Below the pieces are notes generated by a model. It worked only from the letters and a program-made list of their open reading frames with translations. It was not told where the DNA came from and made no database searches. Below are positions 9,361 to 17,266 of a stretch of 56,233 nucleotides of DNA, piece by piece. The stretch covers positions 1-56,233 of the forward strand of contig JAJPKQ010000033.1 in the NCBI GenBank assembly GCA_021323635.1, written 5' to 3'. A program made the position numbers and the translations under genes. Position 1 is the first letter of the stretch. Each line of letters opens with the position of its first letter. Origin of the DNA: a bacterium. GTDB lineage: Bacteria > Actinomycetota > Thermoleophilia > Solirubrobacterales > Solirubrobacteraceae.

Positions 9361-9385
9361 GCATCGGCGCCGCCGGCGCCGATGC
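9361..9385 (+). repeat. Perfect hairpin abutting the rpmF promoter
   Basis: Two perfectly complementary 11-nt arms, GCATCGGCGCC and GGCGCCGATGC, flank a GCC loop. It starts 14 nt after the DUF177 stop and ends 2 nt before the rpmF -10. No T-run follows, so it is not a classical intrinsic terminator; it may be a terminator without a T-tract or an operator. Confidence 0.6.
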
Positions 9386-9387
9386 GC

Positions 9388-9393
9388 TAGCCT
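9388..9393 (+). promoter_or_regulatory. -10 TAGCCT for rpmF
   Basis: TAGCCT ends 9 nt before ATG 9403. The perfect hairpin at 9361-9385 occupies the spacer and -35 region. Confidence 0.5.
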
Positions 9394-9402
9394 GGGGCGC
9401 CG

Positions 9403-9618
9403 ATGGCAGTCCCCAAGCGCAAGCAGTCCCACAGCCGCACCGCCAAGCGACGCGCCAACCACGGCATCGGCGCGCCGCGGCTGAGCGCCTGCCCCACCTG
9501 TGGAGCACCCCGCCTGCCCCACCGGGTCTGCGCGCAGTGTGGAACTTATGCTGGACGCCAGGTGCGCGCCGCGCGGGCGCACGAGCATGAGCACGATCAC
9601 GGCGGCGAGCGCTCCTAG
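9403..9618 (+). CDS. rpmF: 50S ribosomal protein L32
   Basis: 71 residues beginning MAVPKRKQSHSRTAKRRANH, the L32 hallmark. It is the zinc-binding form, with CPTCG and CAQCG pairs around residues 30-46. After the ribbon comes an unusual His/Glu/Asp tail, HEHEHDHGGERS, whose codons overlap the first 32 nt of plsX. The tail may be a by-product of that overlap. Confidence 0.94.
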   Translation: MAVPKRKQSHSRTAKRRANHGIGAPRLSACPTCGAPRLPHRVCAQCGTYAGRQVRAARAHEHEHDHGGERS

Positions 9619-10732
9619 CCGTCCGGCGATCGCCCTGGACGCAAACGGCGCCGACCGCGGCCCGGCGGAGGTTGCGGCAGCGGCCGCGCGCGCAGCGCAG
9701 GCGGGCGCACGGGTGATCCTCTTCGGTCCCGCAGAGGAGCTGCGCCCGGCGCCGGCGGGAGTCGAGGTCGTCGACGCGCCGGTCTCCATCGCCAAGGCCG
9801 CCGATCCGGCGCGTGCAGTGCGCGCGCACCCTGAGGCCTCGATCGTGCAGGCGGCGCAGGCGGTCGCGCAGGGACGCGCCGCGGCCCTGGTGTGCGCAGG
9901 GGCGACCGGCGCGGCGCTGGCTGCTGGGCTCTTTCACATCCGTCGCGCGCAGGGCATCCATCGCCCGGCGCTGGCGCTGCCGATCCCCGTGCCCGGGCGC
10001 CCGCTGCCGGTGGTGCTGATCGATGTCGGCGCCAACGCCGATGCGCGTGCCGAGCACCTGGTCCAGTTCGCCTTCATGGGCGCGGCCTTCGCCACGCACG
10101 TGCTCGGGATTCCGAGGCCGCGGGTGGCGCTGCTGGCCAACGGCAGCGAGCGCGAGCGTGGCAGCGCGCTGGTGCTGGCGAGCAGCGAGCGTCTGCGCGA
10201 GCGCGCGCAGAGCAGCGCGGGCCTCCCCTTCACGTTCGCCGAGAACGTCGAGGGCGACTCGCTCTTTGCGGGCGCGGTCGACGTCGCCGTCTGCGACGGC
10301 TTCACGGGCAACGTCGCGCTGAAGGTGGCCGAGGGCGTGGCGGATCGGCTGATGGGCGCGCTGCGGGACGCCGCGCTCTCCTCCGCGCGCGGTCGCCTCG
10401 GCGGAGCGCTGCTGCGCCCGCAGCTGCTCGCGCTGCGCTCGGAGCTTGACGCGGAGGCTCAGGGCGGCGCCTACCTGCTCGGGTTGCGCGCGCCGATCGT
10501 GATCGCGCACGGGCGCTTCTCGCAGGTGGGGCTTGCGGCTGCCGTGGCGCGCGCCGAGGCGGCGGTGCGCGAGGATGTCTGCGGGCGCACGCATGGTGCG
10601 CTGGCGGCGGCGGAGGCGCTGCGCAGGCACCCGGCGGAGGCGGGAGCGGCGCAGGCGCAGGGCGCAGAGGAGGCGGCCGCGAGCGCGACGCCATCGCTGA
10701 GTGCGCCTTCCGTCATCCGCGAAGCCCGCTAG
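9587..10732 (+). CDS. plsX: Phosphate acyltransferase PlsX
   Basis: Converts acyl-ACP to acyl-phosphate for phospholipid synthesis. 381 residues from ATG 9587, chosen because IALDANGADRGP (the family's iavDAMGGD.aP motif, here with Asn and Ala in place of Met and Gly) begins about 15 residues in. Other family stretches: SIVQAAQAVAQGRAAALVCAGATGA, IPVPGRPLPVVLIDVGANADARAEHL, FAENVEGDSLF and VAVCDGFTGNVALK. The C-terminal 45 residues are low-complexity. It overlaps rpmF and precedes acpP by 12 nt. Confidence 0.9.
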   Translation: MSTITAASAPSRPAIALDANGADRGPAEVAAAAARAAQAGARVILFGPAEELRPAPAGVEVVDAPVSIAKAADPARAVRAHPEASIVQAAQAVAQGRAAALVCAGATGAALAAGLFHIRRAQGIHRPALALPIPVPGRPLPVVLIDVGANADARAEHLVQFAFMGAAFATHVLGIPRPRVALLANGSERERGSALVLASSERLRERAQSSAGLPFTFAENVEGDSLFAGAVDVAVCDGFTGNVALKVAEGVADRLMGALRDAALSSARGRLGGALLRPQLLALRSELDAEAQGGAYLLGLRAPIVIAHGRFSQVGLAAAVARAEAAVREDVCGRTHGALAAAEALRRHPAEAGAAQAQGAEEAAASATPSLSAPSVIREAR

Positions 10733-10735
10733 CCT
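10730..10735 (+). promoter_or_regulatory. -10 TAGCCT for acpP, using the plsX stop codon
   Basis: TAGCCT begins with the TAG stop of plsX and ends 9 nt before the acpP ATG. It allows acpP-rnc to be transcribed independently of plsX. Confidence 0.5.
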
Positions 10736-10744
10736 GCAGAGCCG

Positions 10745-10993
10745 ATGCGCACGCGCGACGAGGTGCTTTCGCTGATTCGCAACCATCTGGCGAGCGAGCT
10801 TGAGGTTGACGTGCGGCGGATCGGCGAGACGACACGCTTCAAGGAGGATCTGGACGCGGACTCGCTCGACCTCTACGCGCTCGTGCAGGAGCTCGAGGAC
10901 GTCTATGGCATCAGGATCCCCGACGAGGAGGCGCAGGAGATAGCCACGGTCGGCCAGGCCGCCGACTTCGTCCTGGCGCACTCCGAGCGATGA
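10745..10993 (+). CDS. acpP: Acyl carrier protein
   Basis: 82 residues. Carries growing acyl chains on a phosphopantetheine attached to the serine of DADSLDLYALVQELEDVYGI (Ser near residue 40). Helix 2 is acidic as in AcpP. It overlaps rnc by ATGA. The plsX-acpP-rnc-smc order is the standard Gram-positive arrangement, but fabD and fabG are absent. Confidence 0.93.
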   Translation: MRTRDEVLSLIRNHLASELEVDVRRIGETTRFKEDLDADSLDLYALVQELEDVYGIRIPDEEAQEIATVGQAADFVLAHSER

Positions 10994-11715
10994 GCGCGCA
11001 GCTGCTGGAGCACGATGCGCCCGGAGCGGGCGGGATGGGCGGCGCGAAGCTGATCGCGCTCGCCGGGGAGCTGCCCAGCGACCTGGCGCGCCAGGTCTTC
11101 ACGCACGCCTCCTGGAGCGAGCACCGCTCGGGCTCCTACGAGCGCCTGGCCTTTCTTGGCGACTCGGTGCTGGGGCTGGCGATCACAGCCCACCTCTATC
11201 CGCGCCTGGCTGCCGAGCGCTTCGGCGCGGGTAGGCTGACAAAGATCCGCGCGCAGGTCGTCTCCGGCCCTTCCTGCCGGCTGGTCGCGCAGCGCCTGGG
11301 GCTGCTCGAGCGCCTGCAGGGCGCCGCGCCGCAGAGCAGCGGACCCCAGCAGATGCGCGATCTGGCCACCGAGCGCGTGCTTGCCTCCGTGCTCGAGGCG
11401 CTGATCGGCGCCTGCTTCCTGCAGGTCGGCTACGAGCGCAGCGCGGCGGCCGTCGTCGATGCCTTTGCGCCGGAGATCGAGCGGGCGCTTCAGTTTCCGC
11501 TCGACTTCAAGTCGACCCTGCAGGAGCAGCTCGCGCGCAGCGGCGAGCGTGCCGCCTACGAGCTGATCGACGAACGCGGGCCCCCGCACCGGCGCACCTT
11601 TGCGGTCGGCGTGCGCCTCCGTGGGGAGCTGGTCGGCCGCGGCGAGGGGCCCAGCAAGAAGGTTGCCGAGCAGGAGGCCGCCCGCCAGGCGCTCGAGCGG
11701 CTGGGAGAGGGATGA
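10990..11715 (+). CDS. rnc: Ribonuclease III
   Basis: Double-strand-specific endonuclease that processes rRNA and mRNA. 241 residues: N-terminal endonuclease domain with the signature ERLAFLGDSVLGLAI, a second acidic site in ASVLEALIGACFLQVG, and a C-terminal dsRNA-binding domain (about 165-238) ending GEGPSKKVAEQEAARQALERL. It starts with ATG overlapping the acpP stop and is 7 nt from smc. Confidence 0.95.
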   Translation: MSAQLLEHDAPGAGGMGGAKLIALAGELPSDLARQVFTHASWSEHRSGSYERLAFLGDSVLGLAITAHLYPRLAAERFGAGRLTKIRAQVVSGPSCRLVAQRLGLLERLQGAAPQSSGPQQMRDLATERVLASVLEALIGACFLQVGYERSAAAVVDAFAPEIERALQFPLDFKSTLQEQLARSGERAAYELIDERGPPHRRTFAVGVRLRGELVGRGEGPSKKVAEQEAARQALERLGEG

Positions 11716-11722
11716 GCAGGCG

Positions 11723-14518
11723 ATGCACCTGAAGCGCATCTCGATCAGGGGCTTCAAGTCCTTCCGCGACCGCACCGCCCTTGAGCTCGGGCCGGGCGTG
11801 AGCGTGATCGTGGGGCCCAACGGCTCGGGCAAGTCAAACATCACCGACGCGATCCTCTGGGCGCTCGGCGAGCAGTCGCCGAGCGTTGTTCGCTCCAAGG
11901 CAATGGAGGATGTGATCTTCGCCGGCGGCAGCGGGGTGCCCGCAAGCGCCGCCGCGGAGGTCGAGCTGGTGCTCGCCAACGAGGAGGATGCGCTCGCGCT
12001 GCCCTTCGGCGAGGTGGCGATCGCGCGGCGCCTTGGCAGCGACGGCGAGGGCGAGTACCTGCTCAACGGCGCGCGCTGCCGGCGCGCGGAGATCCTCGAG
12101 CTTCTCTCCGACGCCGGCCTGGGCAAGGAGGCCCACTCCGTGGTCTCGCAGGGGCGCATCGAGGCGGTGGTGAGCGCCAGGCCGGCGCAGCGCCGCGCGC
12201 TGATCGAGGAGGCGGCGGGCCTGGCGAAGCATCGCGCCCGGCGCGCCAGCGCGCAGCGCAAGCTCGAGCGCACGCGCGAGAACCTGGCGCGCGCGCTCGA
12301 CGTGGAGCGCGAGGCGCGCAGCAGCCTGCGCCCGCTCGAGCGCCAGGCGCGCGCCGCCGAGCTCCATGAGCGCCTGGCAAGGCAGATGGCGGAGGTGCGC
12401 CTGGCGCTGGTCGGCGAGCGCTACAGCGCGGCGCTGGCCGAGCGCGATCGCACCCGCGCGCAGGCGCAGCGCGCGCACTCCGAGCGTGCGCAGCTGGAGC
12501 AGCGGCTGAGCGCTGTGATGGAGCGCCGGCAGCGGGCCGAGGAGGCGCTTGCAGAGCGCTCGGCGCGCAGCGAGCAGGCGACCGCCCTCCTCTACGAGCT
12601 GCGCTCGGCCTTCGAGCGCCTGCAGGGTCGCGCCGAGCAGACGCGTGCGCTTGGCGCGAGCGTCACCGAGCGCCTGGCGGATGCGCGCGCCCAGGCGGCA
12701 GAGCTGCGATCGCTGCCGGAGCGCTCCGTAGCGCAGCGGCAGGCGGCAAGCAGCCGGATCGAGGAGCTGCAGGCAGCGCTCGAGCGCGCCGAGCAGGAGC
12801 GCACGCTGGCGCTTGCCAAGCGCACCGAGGAGCACGAGCGCGCGCTGCAGTCGGCGCGCGAGGCGCGCAGCCAGGCGCAGGCCGTGCTCGTAGGGCTGCG
12901 CGAGCGGGCGCAGCAGGCGCAGCGCGCGCTCTCGGCGGAGCGCGCAGGGGTGCTTTGGGAGCGCAGCTGGGAGGAGGTGCGCGAGCTGCTGCGCGATGGC
13001 GTCGAGGAGCTGGTCGCGATCGCTGATGCAGCGCAGCGTGCCACGGCGCTCGATGCGCTGCTTGTGCGCGCCCAGGAGGTTGCGCGGACGGCGCTGCAGA
13101 GCGCGCTGGGCGCAGTCGACGCGGCCGAGCGGGAGGCGGAGCGGGCAGGCGCGCAGCTGCTGGCGGGCGAGCGCGCGCTGGCGGCGGCAAGCGAGGCCGA
13201 GCAGCGCGCAGCGTGGCTGATCGAGCGTGAGCGCACCGCGGCCGCGCACGGCGAGCAGGCGCTGCGCGTGGCCGCGATCTCCGGAGAGCTCGCGGCGGAG
13301 CGCCGCGCCCTTGAGCGCGCCCAGGAGGAGGCGCAGCGCAGCGCAGCGCGCTTGGCGGAGCTGGAGGAGCAGATCGCTCGCCTGCAGGCTCTCCCCGATC
13401 TGATCAGCGCCGGTGCGGATGCGCTCGGCGATCTGGTTGCGGCAGGCAGCGGTCATCTGCAGCGCGCCCAGGCGGCGCTTGAGCGCGAGCGCGAGGCGGG
13501 CGCCGGGCTGGCCGGCCAGCTGCGCGCCTGCGCGAGCGAGGAGGCGGAGCTGCAGGGCAGACTGCACCAGGCAAGCGAGGCGCTCACCAGCTGCAGGCTG
13601 GAGTCAGGGCGCGCGGAGGACCGCGCCGCCGAGCTCCACCGCGAGCTTGGCGCGCTCTGCGCAGAGCTCGGGCGAGATCTCACGCAGCTGCAGGAGCAGG
13701 ATCTGAGCCTCGCGGAGGATGAGCGCGCCGGGCTGCAGACGCGCCTGCAGCGGCTGGAGCGCCGCCGCGAGGCGCTCGGCCCGGTCAACCCGCTGGCGCA
13801 GGAGGAGCACGCGCAGGCGCTCGCTCACGTCCAGGAGCTCCAGCGCCAGCGCGAGGACACCGAGAGCGCGCTGCGCGAGCTAGAGCAGGTGATCCGCGAG
13901 GCCGATCGGCGCATCCGCGAGACCTTTCAGCAGACCTTCAGGCAGGTGGCAGAGAGCTTTGAAGCGGTGATCGGGGAGGTCTTTCCGGGCGGCTCCGGCC
14001 ACCTTGAGCTGGTCGAGGAAGCGCCTGCGCGCGAGGCGCTGCCCGAGGAGGAGGGGGGCGAGCAGCCGGCGCTCTCCGGGGAGGACGACCCGACGCTCCA
14101 GGAGGAGGGAGTGGAGGCTGGAGAGCCGGCGCAATCCGGGCGCGAGCGACGTCTGGGCGTGGAGATCGAGGTGCGTCCGGCCGGCAAGAGCTCCAAGCGC
14201 CTGTCGCTGCTCTCCGGCGGGGAGAAGTCGATGACCGCGCTTGCCTTCCTGTTTGCGATCTTCCTCGCCCGTCCCTGCCCCTTCTACGTGCTCGACGAGG
14301 TCGAGGCGGCGCTCGACGACGTCAACCTCGAGCGCTTCGTCGCCCTGCTGCGCCGCTGTGCAGGCGAGGCTCAGTTCATCGTCATCACCCACCAGAAGCG
14401 CACGATGGAGGCCGCCGACTGGCTCTTTGGCGTCTCGATCGGGCGCGACGGGGTCTCGAAGGTGCTCTCGCGCAGGATGACCGAGCCGCTTGAGCCGGCG
14501 CTGCCCGGCACGGCATAG
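11723..14518 (+). CDS. smc: Chromosome segregation protein SMC, short form without recognisable hinge
   Basis: ATPase that organises the chromosome. From ATG 11723, giving [14 protein letters not shown], it has 931 residues against roughly 1150-1200 for typical SMC. Walker [10 protein letters not shown] is at 31-39, [11 protein letters not shown] is the Q-loop region, the ABC signature LSGGEKS is at 830-836 and Walker [14 protein letters not shown] at about 856-868. Between the heads (about 170-745) is Ala/Glu/Arg-rich coiled coil. I could not find a folded hinge with its conserved glycines. An acidic linker (about 768-812) sits before the C-terminal head. The frame is unbroken, so this is shortening, not a frameshift. 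ftsY and ffh do not follow. Confidence 0.9.
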   Translation: MHLKRISIRGFKSFRDRTALELGPGVSVIVGPNGSGKSNITDAILWALGEQSPSVVRSKAMEDVIFAGGSGVPASAAAEVELVLANEEDALALPFGEVAIARRLGSDGEGEYLLNGARCRRAEILELLSDAGLGKEAHSVVSQGRIEAVVSARPAQRRALIEEAAGLAKHRARRASAQRKLERTRENLARALDVEREARSSLRPLERQARAAELHERLARQMAEVRLALVGERYSAALAERDRTRAQAQRAHSERAQLEQRLSAVMERRQRAEEALAERSARSEQATALLYELRSAFERLQGRAEQTRALGASVTERLADARAQAAELRSLPERSVAQRQAASSRIEELQAALERAEQERTLALAKRTEEHERALQSAREARSQAQAVLVGLRERAQQAQRALSAERAGVLWERSWEEVRELLRDGVEELVAIADAAQRATALDALLVRAQEVARTALQSALGAVDAAEREAERAGAQLLAGERALAAASEAEQRAAWLIERERTAAAHGEQALRVAAISGELAAERRALERAQEEAQRSAARLAELEEQIARLQALPDLISAGADALGDLVAAGSGHLQRAQAALEREREAGAGLAGQLRACASEEAELQGRLHQASEALTSCRLESGRAEDRAAELHRELGALCAELGRDLTQLQEQDLSLAEDERAGLQTRLQRLERRREALGPVNPLAQEEHAQALAHVQELQRQREDTESALRELEQVIREADRRIRETFQQTFRQVAESFEAVIGEVFPGGSGHLELVEEAPAREALPEEEGGEQPALSGEDDPTLQEEGVEAGEPAQSGRERRLGVEIEVRPAGKSSKRLSLLSGGEKSMTALAFLFAIFLARPCPFYVLDEVEAALDDVNLERFVALLRRCAGEAQFIVITHQKRTMEAADWLFGVSIGRDGVSKVLSRRMTEPLEPALPGTA

Positions 14519-14533
14519 CAGGCGCTGCGCGCT

Positions 14534-14548
14534 CAAAGCGTCTAAGCT
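14534..14548 (+). promoter_or_regulatory. rpsP operon promoter, -10 TAAGCT
   Basis: TAAGCT at 14543-14548 lies within the same 12-mer (CAAAGCGTCTAA, 14534-14545) as the rpmB promoter. The predicted leader is about 55 nt with an AGAGAAG-type ribosome site next to ATG 14610, so this mRNA is not leaderless. Confidence 0.5.
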
Positions 14549-14609
14549 TCGCTCTTGCGCGCGTGCTGCGCGCCGTGATGATGAGCGAACAGCGGAGATA
14601 CGAGAGAAG

Positions 14610-14876
14610 ATGGCGGTAAGGCTGAGGCTGAGGCGCGTAGGTGCGCGCAAGGACCCCGTCTGGCGCGTGGTCGTCGCCGACCAGCGCTCGCCGCGCGACG
14701 GTCGCGTGATCGAGACGATCGGTCATTACAACCCGCAGAGCGCGCCCTCGACGGTGCGGATCGACTGCGCGCGCGCAGACTGGTGGCTGGCCCACGGCGC
14801 GCAGCCGAGCGCTGCGGTGCGGCGGTTGCTGAAGATCGCGCGGGAGGGCTCCTCGCAGTCTGTGGAGTCGGTGTGA
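14610..14876 (+). CDS. rpsP: 30S ribosomal protein S16
   Basis: 88 residues starting [20 protein letters not shown], with [19 protein letters not shown] and the [17 protein letters not shown] segment. ATG 14610 is chosen over longer upstream frames because it gives the universal S16 N-terminus. It overlaps khpA by GTGA and begins the rpsP-khpA-trmD unit. Confidence 0.95.
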   Translation: MAVRLRLRRVGARKDPVWRVVVADQRSPRDGRVIETIGHYNPQSAPSTVRIDCARADWWLAHGAQPSAAVRRLLKIAREGSSQSVESV

Positions 14877-15139
14877 GCGAGGGCGCTGATGCGGCGCGCG
14901 AGCTGCTCGAGGAGCTGGCACGGGGTCTGGTGAGCGACCCCGACGCGGTCGCTGTCGAGGAGTTCGACGAAGGCGACGGGGTGGTGCTCTTCGAGCTTGC
15001 GGTCGCCGATCAGGACTATGGCAAGGTGATCGGCCGCGGCGGGGCGACGATCAAGGCGCTGCGCCGCGTGGTGGCCGCGGCGGCGCGCTTGCGCTCGGGC
15101 GCCAGCCGCACGCGCGTCATGATCGACGTCGTCGAGTAG
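14873..15139 (+). CDS. khpA: KH-domain RNA-binding protein KhpA
   Basis: 88 residues. A single KH domain with the GxxG loop in [17 protein letters not shown] (about 47-61). In Firmicutes KhpA pairs with KhpB/Jag to bind many RNAs and influence cell elongation. The GTG at 14873 overlaps the rpsP stop, a conserved coupling. Downstream, rimM would be expected, but only 24 nt separate khpA from trmD. Confidence 0.9.
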   Translation: MSEGADAARELLEELARGLVSDPDAVAVEEFDEGDGVVLFELAVADQDYGKVIGRGGATIKALRRVVAAAARLRSGASRTRVMIDVVE

Positions 15140-15163
15140 GCGCGCTCGCGCGGCACCGCAGCG

Positions 15164-15841
15164 GTGCAGATCGACGTCTTCACGCTCTTCCCGGAGGCCT
15201 TCGGGTGGCTCCTCGCCCAGCGGCACTTCCGCAACGCGCTCGCCGGGCAGCTCGCGATCGAGCTGATCGACTATCGCGCTACCACGCCGCTGAAGGGCGG
15301 GCGGGTCGATGATCAGCCCTTCGGCGGCGGCGCGGGGATGGTGATTCGCGTCGATGTCCTTGAGGCCGCGCTGCGCGCCCGCTACGCGATCGACCCGGTG
15401 GCGCTGCGCGCGCGCCGGCGGGTGATCGCGCTCTCGCCCGGCGGGCGGCTGCTCGACGAGGAGCTGGTCGGCGAGCTCTCCCGTGAGCGCGAGCTGACGC
15501 TGCTGTGCGGTCGCTACGAGGGCTTCGATGAGCGGATCATCGAGCACTTTGCGACCGAGACGATCTCGATCGGGCGCTATGTGCTTGCCGGCGGCGAGCT
15601 GCCGGCGATGGTGCTGGCCGACGCGGTCATCCGCAAGCTTCCCGGCGCGCTCGGCGACGAGCGCTCAGCGGCGGAGGAGTCCTTCAGCGCGGCGCTTGAG
15701 GGCAACCCCGAGTATCCGCACTACACCCGCCCGGCGGAGTTCCGCGGCTGGCGTGTCCCCGAGGTGCTGCTCTCGGGCAACCACGAGCAGATCCGCCGCT
15801 GGCGCGTGGCGCAGGCGCGGGCGCGCGCACAGCGCCGCTGA
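15164..15841 (+). CDS. trmD: tRNA (guanine37-N1)-methyltransferase
   Basis: Methylates G37 of tRNAs to prevent +1 frameshifting. 225 residues. The SPOUT trefoil-knot signatures are visible: VDDQPFGGGAGMV, LCGRYEGFDERI and ISIGRYVLAGGELPAM. The last has Arg where most TrmD have Asp (SIGDYVLSGGE). PEYPHYTRPAEFRGWRVPEVLLSGNH is canonical. GTG start at 15164. It ends 134 nt before rplS, which has its own promoter. Confidence 0.94.
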   Translation: MQIDVFTLFPEAFGWLLAQRHFRNALAGQLAIELIDYRATTPLKGGRVDDQPFGGGAGMVIRVDVLEAALRARYAIDPVALRARRRVIALSPGGRLLDEELVGELSRERELTLLCGRYEGFDERIIEHFATETISIGRYVLAGGELPAMVLADAVIRKLPGALGDERSAAEESFSAALEGNPEYPHYTRPAEFRGWRVPEVLLSGNHEQIRRWRVAQARARAQRR

Positions 15842-15885
15842 GGTCGGCGGGCGGCACAGGTGCACACGCACGCTGGCCTGTCCGC

Positions 15886-15891
15886 TACCAT
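15886..15891 (+). promoter_or_regulatory. rplS promoter, -10 TACCAT
   Basis: TACCAT would start transcription near 15898 and give a leader of about 78 nt ahead of rplS. No convincing -35 element is visible. Confidence 0.4.
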
Positions 15892-15906
15892 TGCGCCCTG
15901 CGCGGC

Positions 15907-15956
15907 GCGCAGACCTCTCCAGAGGCGGGGACTGGCCGGGCCCCGTGTCTGCATGC
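15907..15956 (+). ncRNA. Candidate structured rplS leader (three-way junction)
   Basis: GCAGAC (15909-15914) pairs with GTCTGC (15947-15952). Inside, CTC/GAG (15915-15917 with 15922-15924) forms one hairpin and CGGGG/CCCCG (15926-15930 with 15941-15945) a second. The result is a compact three-way junction 20 nt before rplS. Ribosomal-protein leaders often autoregulate this way. GC-rich sequence folds easily, so covariation is needed. Confidence 0.4.
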
Positions 15957-15975
15957 AAACTGACCGAAGCACAGA

Positions 15976-16536
15976 ATGAGCACCGTCATAGACAGCCTCG
16001 AGCGCGCCCAGCTGCGATCGGCTCCGCCCTTCCATCCCGGCGACCGCGTGCGCGTCCACTTCCAGGTGATCGAAGGCACTCGGCGCCGCACGCAGGTGTT
16101 CGAGGGGATCGTGATCAAGCGCCAGGGGCATGGCGCGCGCGAGACCTTCACGGTGCGCAAGCAGTCCTTCGGGGTGGGCGTGGAGCGCACCTTCCCCGTG
16201 CACTCGCCGAAGATCGAGAAGATCGAGGTCGCCGCGCGCGGCGATGTGCGCCGCGCGAAGCTCTACTACCTGCGCGGGCGCGTCGGCAAGCGCGCGCGCG
16301 TGCGCGAGCGGCGCTACGGCGGCGGCGAGGCGGCCGATCTCGCAGCTACCGCGGTGGCGGCCTCCGCGCCCACGAAGGTCGCGCCCGCCGAGCAGGGAGC
16401 GTCCGAGGAGGAGCAGGAGCAGCCCGCGCTCGCGCCGGAGCAGGCCGCCGAGGAGCAGGCGCAGGGGGCTCCGGCGGCTGAGGCCCCAGTGGCCGACGAG
16501 GCGCAGAGCGATGCCGCCGGTGGCGCTGATGACTAG
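15976..16536 (+). CDS. rplS: 50S ribosomal protein L19 with acidic C-terminal extension
   Basis: 186 residues; ordinary L19 is about 115. The first 115 are typical: [62 protein letters not shown] and [19 protein letters not shown]. The remaining 70 or so are Ala/Glu/Gln/Pro-rich and presumably disordered. L19 lies at the 30S-50S interface. It is preceded by a potential structured leader. It ends 15 nt before lepB. Confidence 0.94.
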   Translation: MSTVIDSLERAQLRSAPPFHPGDRVRVHFQVIEGTRRRTQVFEGIVIKRQGHGARETFTVRKQSFGVGVERTFPVHSPKIEKIEVAARGDVRRAKLYYLRGRVGKRARVRERRYGGGEAADLAATAVAASAPTKVAPAEQGASEEEQEQPALAPEQAAEEQAQGAPAAEAPVADEAQSDAAGGADD

Positions 16537-16551
16537 CGGGCGCGCGCGGGC

Positions 16552-17211
16552 GTGAGGCTTCGAGCGCGCTCTGCCGCAGGCTCGGTTGTTGAGCTGCTGA
16601 TCATCGTTGCGGTTGCTGTCGGGCTAGCTTTCGCCATCCAGGACTTCATCGTCAAGCCCTACAAGATCCCGAGCGGCTCGATGGAACCGACGCTGATTCC
16701 CGGTCAGCGAGTGCTGGTGTCGCGGATCACGATGGACTTCGGTGCGCCGAGCGTGGGTGACATCGTCGTCTTCCATCCCCCCCAGGAAGCCGAACGGATG
16801 CTCTGCGGCCCGATCGCCCACGCGGTCGTCTCCGGCGGGAGCCCTTGCGCTGCGCCGATCCCCGAGCAGGACGGCGCGGTCAACTACATCAAGCGGATCG
16901 TCGCCGGGCCGGGCGAAGAACTGTTCGTGTCAAAGGGCCGTGTCTACCGCTGCAAGCCGCGCAGCTCAACCGCCAAATGCGCACCGAGCGAATTCAAGAC
17001 GCAGCCCGAACCGTTCATCAGGCCTTGCGACGAACGCAGCGAGTGCAACTTCCCGGTGCCGATCAAGGTTCCGGCCGGACACTGGTTCATGATGGGCGAC
17101 AACCGTGGCAACTCCGACGACAGCCGCTACTGGGGGCCGGTTCCGACAAGCTGGATCGTCGGCGAGGCGTTCGCCACCTACTGGCCTCCGGACCGCATCG
17201 GCACCCTCTAG
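16552..17211 (+). CDS. lepB: Type I signal peptidase
   Basis: Membrane-anchored protease that removes signal peptides from exported proteins. 219 residues: one N-terminal membrane segment (about 12-30), catalytic Ser43 in IPSGSMEPTL, catalytic Lys114 in NYIKRIVAGPGE, and box E GDNRGNSDDSRYWGPVP. A central insertion contains several cysteines (RCKPRSSTAKC, PCDERSEC) that could form disulfides outside the membrane. GTG start. Glutamate codons are mostly GAA (8 of 12), whereas the neighbours use GAG almost exclusively. It follows rplS as in many Actinobacteria. Confidence 0.94.
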   Translation: MRLRARSAAGSVVELLIIVAVAVGLAFAIQDFIVKPYKIPSGSMEPTLIPGQRVLVSRITMDFGAPSVGDIVVFHPPQEAERMLCGPIAHAVVSGGSPCAAPIPEQDGAVNYIKRIVAGPGEELFVSKGRVYRCKPRSSTAKCAPSEFKTQPEPFIRPCDERSECNFPVPIKVPAGHWFMMGDNRGNSDDSRYWGPVPTSWIVGEAFATYWPPDRIGTL

Positions 17212-17266
17212 CGCGAGGCAGCGCCCGCGCAGCGAGCGTCTTTTCGCCTTCGACCGCGCCCAGCAG

